From Pacificimonas sp963710205 (GTDB lineage Bacteria > Pseudomonadota > Alphaproteobacteria > Sphingomonadales > Sphingomonadaceae): a stretch of 64,000 nucleotides of DNA. Below the pieces are notes generated by a model. It was not told the origin of the DNA, searched no databases, and saw only the letters and a list, made by a program, of their open reading frames with translations. Numbering within the stretch: the stretch's first letter is position 1; every line of letters starts with the position of its first letter. The stretch spans positions 62,001 through 126,000 of the forward strand of contig CAVPZG010000005.1 of assembly GCA_963710205.1 (NCBI GenBank). Reading direction: 5' to 3'. The position numbers were made by a program, and so were the translations under genes. This document shows positions 1 to 8,885 of this stretch, in pieces.

Positions 1-1247
1 CCGGTCGCGCATGCACCGTGCCGCCGCACATGTGCGTGTGGCGGACGAACTGGTGACAGCGGCTGGATTATCCGACCGAGACGCTGGCGGCGTCGATACC
101 GCTGCGCCGCGACGATGGCACATTGCTGCAGCTGAAGGCGTGGCGCTGCCGCTACGATTCCACATTGGGTCCAACGAAGGGCGGAATCCGCTTTCACCAG
201 AGCGTGACGCAGGACGAGGTCCAGACGCTCGCCTTTCTGATGAGCATGAAATGCGCGCTGATGGGCCTGCCGTTTGGCGGCGGAAAGGGCGGCGTGCAGG
301 TGGATGCGTCCAGACCTCAGCCTGCTGGAAAAGGAGACGGCTGTCGCGCGGAGCTGGGTGCGCCACTTCGCCCGCATTCTGGGCCCGGACCGTGACGTGC
401 CCGCGCCCGATGTGGCGACCGGTGAGCAGGAAATGGCCTGGATGTCGGACGAGTATAATGACCTGCTCGGCGGCATCTATCCCGCCGCCTTCACGGGCAA
501 GCCCGTTGCGCTGGGCGGTATCGCCGGACGCACGCCCGCGACCGGACGCGGCGCACTGATCGCGCTGGAGGCTGTGCGCCACAAGCTGGATCTGCCACCG
601 GGCGGGCTCGATATCGCCGTGCAGGGATTTGGCAATGCCGGATCGTGGTTTGCGCGCGCCGCGGTGGATGCCGGGCACCGGATCGTGGCCGTCTCGGACT
701 CGTCGGGAATGATTTCGCATGAAGAGGGGCTCGCCATCGACGCGCTTTCAAAGGCGAAGGCGGATGGCGGGTCCGTGACCGATCTCGACCAGAAAGGTGT
801 CCAAAGTCGCTGAAATCGGGTGACCGGATCATCTGGGCAAAGTGCGATGTGCTGGCCTTGCCGCGCTTGGCGACGTGGTAACGTCCGGACAATGCGGGCG
901 ACCTGAATTGCAAGGCCGTGCTGGAAATCGCCAATGGACCGATCGAGCCCGCAGCGGACGAGGCGCTGCGGAAGGCGGGGATCGAGGTGATCCCGGACAT
1001 TCTCGCCAATGGCGGCGGCGTGACGATCAGCCATGCGGAATGGGTGCAGGGACGGCAGGGCCTCGACTGGGACGAGGGCCGGTGTCGCGATTATCTCGAA
1101 ACGAAAATGCAGACGGCCGCGCGAGGCGTCGTCAGGATGATGGACGAGCACGACCTCGACATGCGGACCGCGGCTTACGCGGTCGCCATGGTGAGGATAT
1201 GCGAGGCGATTTCCGCGCGCGGGACCGCTGCGGACTTCGCGGCCTAG
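1..1247 (+). pseudogene. Glu/Leu/Phe/Val dehydrogenase, multiply frameshifted and cut at the window edge
   Basis: The reading is clearly an NAD(P)-dependent amino-acid dehydrogenase (oxidative deamination of glutamate or a related amino acid). The segment LGPTKGGIRFH, the catalytic-lysine region MSMKCALMGLPFGGGKGG, the Rossmann motif GFGNAGSW and the C-terminal ANGPIEPAAD and ILANGGGV motifs are all present in order. They lie in different frames: frame changes are needed near 55, 312, 797, 858 and 888. Removing or adding one base at each restores one continuous protein ending at the TAG at 1245-1247. The protein sequence is otherwise well conserved, so either the sequence has errors here (a low-quality contig end) or this is a young pseudogene. 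The N-terminus lies left of the window. The family is certain; the substrate is not. Confidence 0.8.
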
Positions 1248-1268
1248 GACGCCTTAGCATGAAAATCC

Positions 1269-1295
1269 GTCACCCCGGACCATGTCCGGGGTGAC
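1269..1295. repeat. REP-like palindrome between convergent genes
   Basis: Two perfect 12-base arms, GTCACCCCGGAC and GTCCGGGGTGAC, are separated by CAT. The palindrome sits between the convergent dehydrogenase and M16 genes. Palindromes of this GTCACCCCGG type are, from general knowledge, frequent intergenic repeats in sphingomonads and other alphaproteobacteria. It could also act as a bidirectional terminator, but there is no T tract. Confidence 0.6.
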
Positions 1296-1321
1296 AGCCT
1301 TGTTGACATGAAGGGAAGCTC

Positions 1322-4060
1322 TTACCGCTCCTCGACGGGCAGGCCGATGTCCGTCAGCTGCGGCCGGACCTCGCTGGCGTCGCCGACGATCACCCAGAGC
1401 AGTTTGTCAGGGTCGATTTCCGCTTTGGCAGCAGCGGCAACCGTATCGCTGTCCAGCGCGGACAGCTTCGCCGCGTAGCTTTCCTGATAGTCGTCCGGGC
1501 GGCCATATTTGGCGTTGGACATGATCGCGCCAAGAACACTACCCGCACTTTCATAGGCGCCGGGCAGGCGGCCGGACAGGAAGGCCGTCGTGTCGGCGGT
1601 TTCCTTCGCGGTGATGGGTGCCTTCCCGACATATTCCGTGATTTCGCGGCGGATTTCCTTCAGGCTGTCGCCCGTCTTGTCGGTCTGGACAGGCGCGCGA
1701 ACCAGGAACGGCATCTGTTCCTTGGCAGTCAGCGTGCGGGCGCTGACGCCATAGCTCCAGCCCTTGTCCTCGCGCAGGTTCATATTCATGCGTGACGTGA
1801 AGATCCCGCCCAGTGGATACATGGCGACCGAAAGGGCCTCGTTGTCGTCGGTCCCCTTCGCCGCCAGCGGATAGCCGGCAAAGATATAGCTTTGCGGGCT
1901 GCCGGGCCGATCTACGAGGATGATCTTCGACGCGGACGGCGGCGCGACGGTCGTGAAGAGCTTCGTACCCTTCACCGGACTGCCCGCTTCCCATTTGCCA
2001 AAGCGCGCCTCCAGCATCGGCGTGATCTCGGCAAGGGTGGTGTCGCCGACGACGAAGATGGCGGCATTATCGGGGCGCAGCCAGCTATCGTGGAAGCTGA
2101 CCAGGTCGGCGCGGGTTACGCTGGTGACGCCTTCGGTCGTCCCCGTTCCGGTCAGCGGCGCACCATAGGGATGCGTGTCGCCGTAGATGAGCGGCGGCAG
2201 GGTGCGGAGCGCAAGGCTGGCGGGGTCCTGCACTTCCGCGTCGATGGCGGCAAGCTGGATGTTGCGGACGCGCGACAGCTCAGCCTCGTCGAAAGCCGGG
2301 TTCTTCACGATATCGGCAAAGAGATCGAGGCTTTCATCCAGATTGGTGGCGAGCGCCGACAGGCTGAGCGTCGTCACGTCGAGATCGCTCTCGGCGCTTA
2401 TGGACGCGCCGAGCCGTTCCTCTTCCTCGACGATTTCGATGGCGGATTTCGATGTCGTGCCCTCATCGAGCAGCGCCAGCGCAAGCGCCTGCGTGCCCAG
2501 CTTGTCCTTTGGATCGGCGGCGTCACCGGCGTCGAAGGCAATGGCGATGTCCACGGTGGGGACAGCGGCGCGGCGGGCGAAGGTGACGGGGATGCCGTTC
2601 GACAGCGTGGCCCGCTCCACATCGGGGAAATCGAGCGCGGGCAGAGCACCGACAGCCGGAATCGTCGATCGGTCTATGCCGCTGCCACTGGCCGCGAGTT
2701 GACCGACCGGGAAAACGGTCAGTTCGTAAACGCCGTCGTTCAGCCAGCGGTTCGCGGCCTCCTGCACTGCGGCCGGCGTCGCCTGAACATAGTCGTTCAG
2801 GTCCTTCTTGAATTTGTGCGGATCGTCCGAATAGACCTCGCCCTCCGCCAGGGTTACGGCCTTGCCGCCGAAGCCGCCGACATTTTCCAGCCCGCGAATG
2901 GTGCTGGACACGACCCGCATGGCGATACGCTCGACTTCGTCCTTCGTGGGCCCATCCTTCAGGAAGCGTGCGATTTCCTCGTCGATGGCAGCAGAGACGC
3001 GTGCAGGGTCGACGCCGGGTTTGACGTCGGCCTGGATAAAGGAAATGCCGACGGCCTCCAGCGGCAGGTTGCCGCCATCCACCGAGACGGCGATCTGTTC
3101 ATCGCGGACCAGGCGCTTGTAAAGGCGTGAGGACGTGCCGCCCGCCATGATCGCCGTGGCCACGTCGAGCTCGCGCGTGTCGTCATTGTCGAGACCGGGG
3201 ATGGCCCAGTTCTTGTAGACACGGGCATTGGCAACCTGGTCTTCCATGACTTCGCGGACCGGCATGCTGCGTTCGGGTATCCAGGTTTCCAGCCGCTGCG
3301 GCAGGGCCGGACCGGGTGCGATATCCCCGAAATATTTCTCCATCAGCGGCCGGGCCGTGGCCGCATCGATGTCGCCGGCAAGGACGACGACGGCGTTATT
3401 GGGGCCATACCAGGTTTTGAACCACTCCTGCACGTCCTCCATGCTGGCGGCGTCGAGATCGGCCATCGAGCCGATGGTGGAATGGCGATAGGGATGCCCC
3501 TCTGGAAACAGCCCCTCCAATATGCGGTAGAAGGTCTTGCCGTAGGGCTGATTGTCGCCCTGCCGCTTCTCGTTCTGAACGACGCCGCGCTGACTATCCA
3601 GCTTCTCCTGCGTCACGGCACCGAGAAGGTGGCCCATACGGTCGGATTCCAGAAACAGAATTCGCTCGAGCGCGGGCGTCGGCACATTCTGGAAATAGTT
3701 GGTGCGGTCGAAGAAGGTCGTACCGTTATAGGCCGTCGCGCCCATGGCCTGCAGTTCCTCGAACCATTCGCCGTCGGCATGTTCCGACCCGTTGAACATC
3801 AGATGTTCGAACAGGTGGGCAAAGCCCGTCTTCCCCTCGGGCTCGTCCTTCGATCCGACATGATACCAGACGCTGACAGCGACGATCGGCGCCTTGCGGT
3901 CCGTGTGGGTGATGACGGTAAGACCGTTGGAAAGCGTGAACTTTTCGTAGGGAATATCGACCGAGGCGACGAGCTCTGGCGAGGGACCGGCCGCAAGGGC
4001 TGGCGTGACGGTAAGCGAAATGGCGGCGGCCGCTGCTGCGGCGAGAAGGATCGGTTTCAT
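1322..4060 (-). CDS. Secreted M16-family zinc metallopeptidase (two M16 units)
   Basis: A 912-residue insulinase/pitrilysin-type peptidase exported to the periplasm. The inverted zinc motif HLFEH is at residues 82-86, followed by the downstream glutamate region QNEKRQ. A second M16 half (from about residue 480) lacks the zinc motif, as usual for these two-part proteases in which the second half helps form the chamber. I chose the ATG at 4060, not an upstream codon at 4147, because it directly precedes a signal peptide (MKPILLAAAAAAAISL, cleavage after ALAA) and has AAGGGG four bases upstream. The gene is divergent from lysC with about 108 bases between them, which must hold both promoters. 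The physiological substrate is unknown. Confidence 0.93.
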   Translation of the reverse strand: MKPILLAAAAAAAISLTVTPALAAGPSPELVASVDIPYEKFTLSNGLTVITHTDRKAPIVAVSVWYHVGSKDEPEGKTGFAHLFEHLMFNGSEHADGEWFEELQAMGATAYNGTTFFDRTNYFQNVPTPALERILFLESDRMGHLLGAVTQEKLDSQRGVVQNEKRQGDNQPYGKTFYRILEGLFPEGHPYRHSTIGSMADLDAASMEDVQEWFKTWYGPNNAVVVLAGDIDAATARPLMEKYFGDIAPGPALPQRLETWIPERSMPVREVMEDQVANARVYKNWAIPGLDNDDTRELDVATAIMAGGTSSRLYKRLVRDEQIAVSVDGGNLPLEAVGISFIQADVKPGVDPARVSAAIDEEIARFLKDGPTKDEVERIAMRVVSSTIRGLENVGGFGGKAVTLAEGEVYSDDPHKFKKDLNDYVQATPAAVQEAANRWLNDGVYELTVFPVGQLAASGSGIDRSTIPAVGALPALDFPDVERATLSNGIPVTFARRAAVPTVDIAIAFDAGDAADPKDKLGTQALALALLDEGTTSKSAIEIVEEEERLGASISAESDLDVTTLSLSALATNLDESLDLFADIVKNPAFDEAELSRVRNIQLAAIDAEVQDPASLALRTLPPLIYGDTHPYGAPLTGTGTTEGVTSVTRADLVSFHDSWLRPDNAAIFVVGDTTLAEITPMLEARFGKWEAGSPVKGTKLFTTVAPPSASKIILVDRPGSPQSYIFAGYPLAAKGTDDNEALSVAMYPLGGIFTSRMNMNLREDKGWSYGVSARTLTAKEQMPFLVRAPVQTDKTGDSLKEIRREITEYVGKAPITAKETADTTAFLSGRLPGAYESAGSVLGAIMSNAKYGRPDDYQESYAAKLSALDSDTVAAAAKAEIDPDKLLWVIVGDASEVRPQLTDIGLPVEER

Positions 4061-4168
4061 GTTGCCCCTTACGGTAGAAAGATGGGATTTCCTCCTGCTG
4101 TAAGGACGCCCTGCCGCGATGCCAAGTGACTTGCCCGGTTTCGCCACTCCGCCTAGAGCGCGCGTTCT

Positions 4169-5398
4169 ATGGCACGGATCGTAATGAAATTCGGCGGCAC
4201 GTCGATGGCGGGGCTAGAGCGCATTCGCGCTGCCGCCACGCGTGTGAAGCGCGAAGTTGACGCGGGCAACGAGGTTGCCGTGGTGGTGTCGGCAATGGCG
4301 GGCGAAACGGACCGGCTCGTCGGCTTTGTGAAGGAGGCCGCGCCGCTGCACGACACCAGCGAATATGATGTCGTGGTGTCCTCGGGCGAACAGGTGACGG
4401 CGGGGCTGCTCGCTATCGTTTTGCAGTCGATGGGCGTGCGGGCGCGGTCATGGCTTGGCTGGCAGCTGCCGCTGGAAACGAGCGGCACGCATGCGAGCGC
4501 GCGCATCCGGGGCATGAAATCGGAGGCGATTTCGGCCTCCCTTTCGGAAGGCGTCGTGGCGACCATTCCGGGTTTTCAGGGCATGGCGGATACGGGCCGC
4601 GTGACAACGCTGGGGCGGGGCGGGTCCGACACATCCGCCGTTGCGGTCGCCGCTGCGCTGAAGGCGGACCGCTGCGATATCTATACCGATGTCGACGGCG
4701 TTTATACGACCGACCCGCGTATCGTGCCCGCCGCACGGAAGCTCGACCAGATCACCTTTGAGGAGATGCTGGAACTGGCGTCGGTGGGCGCGAAGGTGCT
4801 GCAGACGCGGTCGGTCGAACTTGCCATGAAGGAAAAGGTGAAGCTGCGGGTCTTGAGCAGCTTCAAGGACGTGCCGGGAACAGACATTGTCGACGAGGAC
4901 CAACTGATGGAAGACCAGCTGATTACGGGCATCGCCTATAACCGCAACGAGGCGGAGGTGACGCTGACCCGCGTGGCTGACAAGCCGGGCGCGGTGGCGG
5001 AAATTTTCAAGCCGCTGGCCGCAGCTGAAGTCAATGTGGACATGATCATCCAGAATATCGCGGACGCCGAAGGGCGCACGGACGTGACCTTCACCGTGCC
5101 GCGTACGGAAATCCCGCGCGTCATGGAGCTATTGAAGGACGCCAAGACGGCGGTGGGCTACGACAATCTGAGCTACAACGACAAGGTGGCAAAGGTGTCG
5201 GTGGTCGGTGTCGGCATGCGAAGCCATACGGGCGTCGCCGCGACGATGTTCTCGGCGCTGGGCGAGCGCGGCATCAATATCGAATCCATCACGACGTCGG
5301 AGATCAAGATTTCCGTGCTGATCGCCGAGGAATATACCGAGCTTGCCGTGCGCGTGCTGCATTCGGCCTATGGCCTCGATGCCGAGGAAGCGGCGTGA
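4169..5398 (+). CDS. lysC: Aspartate kinase
   Basis: Phosphorylates aspartate, the first step toward lysine, threonine, methionine and diaminopimelate. The 409 residues start with the kinase motif KFGGTS (residues 7-12) and include the substrate-binding VVSSGEQV and TLGRGGSDTSAV segments. Two ACT domains follow, at about 270-340 and 345-405; they are the expected sites of feedback control by lysine and/or threonine. The length is normal for alphaproteobacterial single-function aspartokinases. No strong Shine-Dalgarno sequence is visible before the ATG. The stop codon overlaps the GTG start of the next gene (GTGA), so the two are translationally coupled. Confidence 0.96.
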   Translation: MARIVMKFGGTSMAGLERIRAAATRVKREVDAGNEVAVVVSAMAGETDRLVGFVKEAAPLHDTSEYDVVVSSGEQVTAGLLAIVLQSMGVRARSWLGWQLPLETSGTHASARIRGMKSEAISASLSEGVVATIPGFQGMADTGRVTTLGRGGSDTSAVAVAAALKADRCDIYTDVDGVYTTDPRIVPAARKLDQITFEEMLELASVGAKVLQTRSVELAMKEKVKLRVLSSFKDVPGTDIVDEDQLMEDQLITGIAYNRNEAEVTLTRVADKPGAVAEIFKPLAAAEVNVDMIIQNIADAEGRTDVTFTVPRTEIPRVMELLKDAKTAVGYDNLSYNDKVAKVSVVGVGMRSHTGVAATMFSALGERGINIESITTSEIKISVLIAEEYTELAVRVLHSAYGLDAEEAA

Positions 5399-6399
5399 GC
5401 CATCCCCACCTGTCCGCAGCCATGCAGCGCGGCACCGATTTCCTCGGTTCGAAATATGCCATCATGGGCGGGGCGATGTCGTGGGTTTCTGAGCGGAACC
5501 TTGTCAGCGCGATTTCCAATGCGGGCGGCTTTGGCATGATCGCCTGCGGGGCGATGGAGCCCGAAATGCTGGAGCGCGAAATTGCCGAAACGGCGAAGCG
5601 CACGGACAAGCCGTTCGGCGTCAACCTGATTACCATGCATCCGGCGCTGTTCGAGCTGATCGACGTCTGCGCGCAGGCCGGTGTCAGCCACATTGCGTTG
5701 GCGGGCGGGTTGCCGCCAAAGGGGTCCATCGACGCCATAAAGGGTGAAGGCGGCGCGAAGCTGATCTGCTTCGCCCCGGCGCTGTCGCTGGCAAAGAAAC
5801 TGGTGCGGTCTGGCGTCGATGCGCTGGTCGTCGAGGGCATGGAGGCGGGCGGGCATATCGGGCCGGTGTCGACCACCGTGCTGGCGCAGGAGATCCTGCC
5901 AGAGGTGACCGATGTGCCGATCTTCGTCGCGGGCGGTATCGGCCGCGGCCGGGCCATCGCGGCGTTTCTGGACATGGGCGCGGCGGGCGTGCAGCTGGGG
6001 ACGCGGTTCGTCTGCGCGCATGAATCGATCGCACATGAGAACTTCAAGAAGGCCTTCATCCGCGCCTCTGCCCGCGATGCGATCACCAGCGTGCAGCTGG
6101 ACAGCCGCCTGCCCGTGATTCCGGTGCGCGCCCTCAAGAACAGGGCCTCGGAAGAATTCACCGCCAAACAGCGTGATGTCGCCGGGCAATTGGACCGCCA
6201 GGAAGTCCAGATGATGGAGGCGCAGCTCCAGATCGAACATTACTGGGCAGGCGCGCTGCGCCGCGCGGTCATCGACGGCGATGTGGAAACCGGATCGGTC
6301 ATGGCGGGGCAGAGCGTCGGCATGGTGAAGGGGGAAGCCTCCACCGCCGACATCATCGCCGAGCTGGTGGATGAAGCGGAAGCCGCGCTCGCATCCTGA
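5395..6399 (+). CDS. NAD(P)H-dependent flavin oxidoreductase (nitronate monooxygenase/YrpB family)
   Basis: A 334-residue FMN-binding TIM-barrel enzyme of the 2-nitropropane dioxygenase family. The FMN phosphate-binding region GGIGRGRAIAAFLDMGAAG and the following VQLGTRF are typical, as is the GGMSW-like N-terminal strand. Members oxidise alkyl nitronates or reduce quinones and enoyl compounds; the true substrate cannot be read from sequence. Translation starts at a GTG that overlaps the lysC stop by four bases, so it is co-transcribed with lysC although a functional link to lysine synthesis is not obvious. Confidence 0.85.
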   Translation: MSHPHLSAAMQRGTDFLGSKYAIMGGAMSWVSERNLVSAISNAGGFGMIACGAMEPEMLEREIAETAKRTDKPFGVNLITMHPALFELIDVCAQAGVSHIALAGGLPPKGSIDAIKGEGGAKLICFAPALSLAKKLVRSGVDALVVEGMEAGGHIGPVSTTVLAQEILPEVTDVPIFVAGGIGRGRAIAAFLDMGAAGVQLGTRFVCAHESIAHENFKKAFIRASARDAITSVQLDSRLPVIPVRALKNRASEEFTAKQRDVAGQLDRQEVQMMEAQLQIEHYWAGALRRAVIDGDVETGSVMAGQSVGMVKGEASTADIIAELVDEAEAALAS

Positions 6400-6427
6400 C
6401 CCGGACGCGAACCCGTTCATGACAATT

Positions 6428-6463
6428 GGATGATGCGGAGTCATCCGTTACGACAAGGTAACG
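6428..6463. promoter_or_regulatory. Two adjoining dyads upstream of the PhoX gene
   Basis: GGATGA (6428-6433) pairs with TCATCC (6441-6446) across 7 bases, and CGTTAC (6446-6451) pairs with GTAACG (6458-6463) across 6 bases. They lie in the 152-base gap between the flavin oxidoreductase and the phosphatase gene, about 90 bases before its ATG. On the minus strand TCAT occurs twice at 11-base spacing, a weak likeness to a Pho box. The dyads could be operator sites or a short transcription-stop structure; function is not established. Confidence 0.35.
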
Positions 6464-6551
6464 TCATCCAAACATCGTCAAACTGAACCCATGACGTCAC
6501 GTCCCGGCGGCAAATCCCCGCTTGCAACAAAGCAAGAGAGGGATGTGACAG

Positions 6552-8072
6552 ATGAAACCGGAAATCTTCAATATCGGGCGGCGCGGGCTTCTGAAGAGCA
6601 CGGGCGGCGTTGCGGCGACCGCCATGCTGGCGGGCCCGATGAGCATGCTGTTCGCAACCAATGCCAATGCGGCGGCGAGCCTCGGAAAAAGCCCCTATGG
6701 ACCGCTGTTTCCGACCGCTGACCTCGAAACCGGTCTTGAACTCCTGAAGCTGCCGCGCGGCTTCACTTACCGCACGATGAGCTGGACGGGCGACCTGATG
6801 ACCGACGGGAAGCCGGTCCATCGCGGTCATGATGGCATGGGCGCGATTGCCATCGGGAGCGGCCGCAGCCAGAAAATCGTCCTGATCCGCAACCACGAGC
6901 GCGGGCCGGACGAAGAGTTCGGCATCCTCGGCGCGCCCGGTCAGTATGATACCAATATCAACGGCGGTTCGACCGTGCCAAATTCGGGCGGCAACACCAA
7001 TGTCGTCCTGCAGCGCGGCCGCTATCTGGAGACGCAGCCGTCGCTGGGCGGCACGGTCCGCAACTGCGCCGGCGGGACGACGCCGTGGGGCAGCTGGCTA
7101 AGCTGCGAGGAAACCCTGAACGTCAATGCCAATGGCAATATCAAGCATGGCTATGTCTTCGAAGTGACGACCGACCCCACGAAAACGACCGGCAACCCGA
7201 TCGTCGAAATGGGCCGAATGCCGCACGAAGCCGTTTGCGTCGATCCCGTCACGGGCTTCGTCTACGAAACGGAAGACAATCGCAATTTCGCCGGGCTCTA
7301 CAAGTTCGAGCCGACCGACACCTCTGGCCGCATCGGCAGCCTCGAACAGGGCGGCGCGCTCTACATGGCGAAGGCGGTTGGCGAGACCAACGCGCTTCTG
7401 CTGACGCCGAAAATCGGCGATCGTTATGATCTGGAATGGGTGCTGATCGAGGATCCCGACGCGGACCCTCAGGGCGTGACGGTCACGAACGGCAGCACCA
7501 CCTATTCGGGCGGCGCGTCCGGTCCCTTCGCGCAGGGGCTGGCGCAGGGCGGACTGGTGATGAGCCGCGGCGAAGGTGCATGGACCGGCCCCGACGGGCT
7601 GCTCTACTTTGTCGATACGAGCGCGGGCTTCGCCAGCGATGGCCGCCCCGGACGCGGTGACGGTGCGGTCTGGGTCTATGACCCGGCGGCGCAGGTGCTG
7701 GAATGTATCTACGCGTCCGAAGCGGGCGTTGCCGGCAACAATCCCGACAACATCACCGTAAGCCCGCGCGGCGGCATTCTCCTTTGCGAGGATGGCGGCG
7801 GCGTCACGGACGAATTCGGCTTTGGCGAGCGCCTGCTTGGCCTGTTGCCCAGTGGACAGGCCTATCCGTTCTGCAAGAACAACATCGTCATCTCCGACAG
7901 CGATCTTGCGACTGCCGGCAAATCGACGACGCTTCTTTCAGGCGGCGATTACCGCGACCGGGAATGGGCGGGTGCCTGCTTCGATCCCACGGGCCGCATC
8001 CTGTTCGTCAACATCCAGACCCCGGGCATCACCTTCGCGATCTCCGGTCCCTGGCAGCGCGGGACGCTGTGA
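6552..8072 (+). CDS. Tat-exported PhoX-family (DUF839) phosphatase
   Basis: A 506-residue protein of the PhoX/DUF839 family, which includes calcium- and iron-dependent periplasmic alkaline phosphatases that release phosphate from organic esters. The N-terminus carries a twin-arginine-type signal (GRRGLLKS, then a hydrophobic run ending ANA near residue 38), so it should be exported folded with its metals. The conserved family segments RNHERG, CAGGTTPWGSWLSCEE and PHEAVCVDP are present. ATG at 6552 follows GAGAGGG. The length is a little shorter than classical PhoX (about 600-650). The next gene begins 99 bases downstream on the same strand and may be co-transcribed. Confidence 0.87.
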   Translation: MKPEIFNIGRRGLLKSTGGVAATAMLAGPMSMLFATNANAAASLGKSPYGPLFPTADLETGLELLKLPRGFTYRTMSWTGDLMTDGKPVHRGHDGMGAIAIGSGRSQKIVLIRNHERGPDEEFGILGAPGQYDTNINGGSTVPNSGGNTNVVLQRGRYLETQPSLGGTVRNCAGGTTPWGSWLSCEETLNVNANGNIKHGYVFEVTTDPTKTTGNPIVEMGRMPHEAVCVDPVTGFVYETEDNRNFAGLYKFEPTDTSGRIGSLEQGGALYMAKAVGETNALLLTPKIGDRYDLEWVLIEDPDADPQGVTVTNGSTTYSGGASGPFAQGLAQGGLVMSRGEGAWTGPDGLLYFVDTSAGFASDGRPGRGDGAVWVYDPAAQVLECIYASEAGVAGNNPDNITVSPRGGILLCEDGGGVTDEFGFGERLLGLLPSGQAYPFCKNNIVISDSDLATAGKSTTLLSGGDYRDREWAGACFDPTGRILFVNIQTPGITFAISGPWQRGTL

Positions 8073-8171
8073 GGGAACCGGCATCGCTGCCCGGACCATG
8101 GCGGGGCGGACCACCTTCCCCCAAGCGGCTTCCGCCTCGCCACCTTCAATTTTGAAAAAGGAAACAATGAC

Positions 8172-8777
8172 ATGATGAAATTCCTGATTGCCGCGGGCGT
8201 CGCCGCGACATTTCTTTCCGCCCCTTCCAGCGCGCTTGTCGTGTCGACAGGCAGCACGCCCTCAGGCAACGATGTCGACACCTCGCTGAGCGGCTCTGGA
8301 ATCCTTTCGGCGGATGTCGACTTCAACAGCTTCACCAGCGCCACGTCGCGCGTCGTTCTGGATGTGCTGTTGGAGGAGGGCGATGTCGGACCAGAACTGG
8401 CTTTCAACGGCATCATCGACAATTTCGGCGCTGAGAACCTGCGCGATGTGACCCTCACCCTGGACGGCGCGACCTTTTCCCTGATTGGATCTGTCGTCCC
8501 GCTTTTCTCGGCGGGCGAAACGCTGATGGGCGAAGCGGGCGATGCCATATTCTCCGTCATGTTCGGTGATGGCGGCGAGCCCGTGGGTGTCGATTTCGGC
8601 GATACCGGTTTTGGTGGCACGAATTTTGGCATCGACATCTCGGGTCTTGTTGCCGGCGACAGCTTCACCCTCACCATCGACGCCGCGCAGGATGTGCCCG
8701 CGCCCGCGGCGCTGTCGCTGCTGCTTCTCGGCCTTGGCGGTCTGGCCGCCGCGCGCGGAAAGACCGTTCGCGCATAA
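8172..8777 (+). CDS. Secreted protein with PEP-CTERM-like (VPAPA) sorting tail
   Basis: A 201-residue exported protein. It has an N-terminal signal peptide (MMKFLIAAGVAATFLSAPSSA), a Ser/Thr/Asp/Gly-rich body with no motif I recognise, and a C-terminal tail of VPAPAALSLL, a hydrophobic segment and a final Arg/Lys cluster. This tripartite tail matches the PEP-CTERM type, which is recognised by exosortase and directs proteins to the envelope or extracellular polymer. The body contains no cysteine. ATG at 8172 follows AAGGAA; a second ATG three bases later is an alternative. No exosortase gene is in the window. The role is unknown. Confidence 0.8.
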   Translation: MMKFLIAAGVAATFLSAPSSALVVSTGSTPSGNDVDTSLSGSGILSADVDFNSFTSATSRVVLDVLLEEGDVGPELAFNGIIDNFGAENLRDVTLTLDGATFSLIGSVVPLFSAGETLMGEAGDAIFSVMFGDGGEPVGVDFGDTGFGGTNFGIDISGLVAGDSFTLTIDAAQDVPAPAALSLLLLGLGGLAAARGKTVRA

Positions 8778-8786
8778 GCTCGACCC

Positions 8787-8820
8787 GCGTCCCTGCCTGC
8801 ACGCGAAAGGGCAGGGACGC
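8787..8820 (+). terminator. Hairpin after the PEP-CTERM gene
   Basis: Perfect 11-base arms GCGTCCCTGCC (8787-8797) and GGCAGGGACGC (8810-8820) enclose a 12-base loop, ten bases after the stop codon. It lacks a T tract, so it may be a Rho-assisted stop or an mRNA 3-prime end stabiliser. Confidence 0.6.
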
Positions 8821-8885
8821 GAAAAGGGTGACCCGGCGCGATCAGCGCATTCCCCCGGCCCGCCCTGTCTGCTAGGCTCGCAAGC

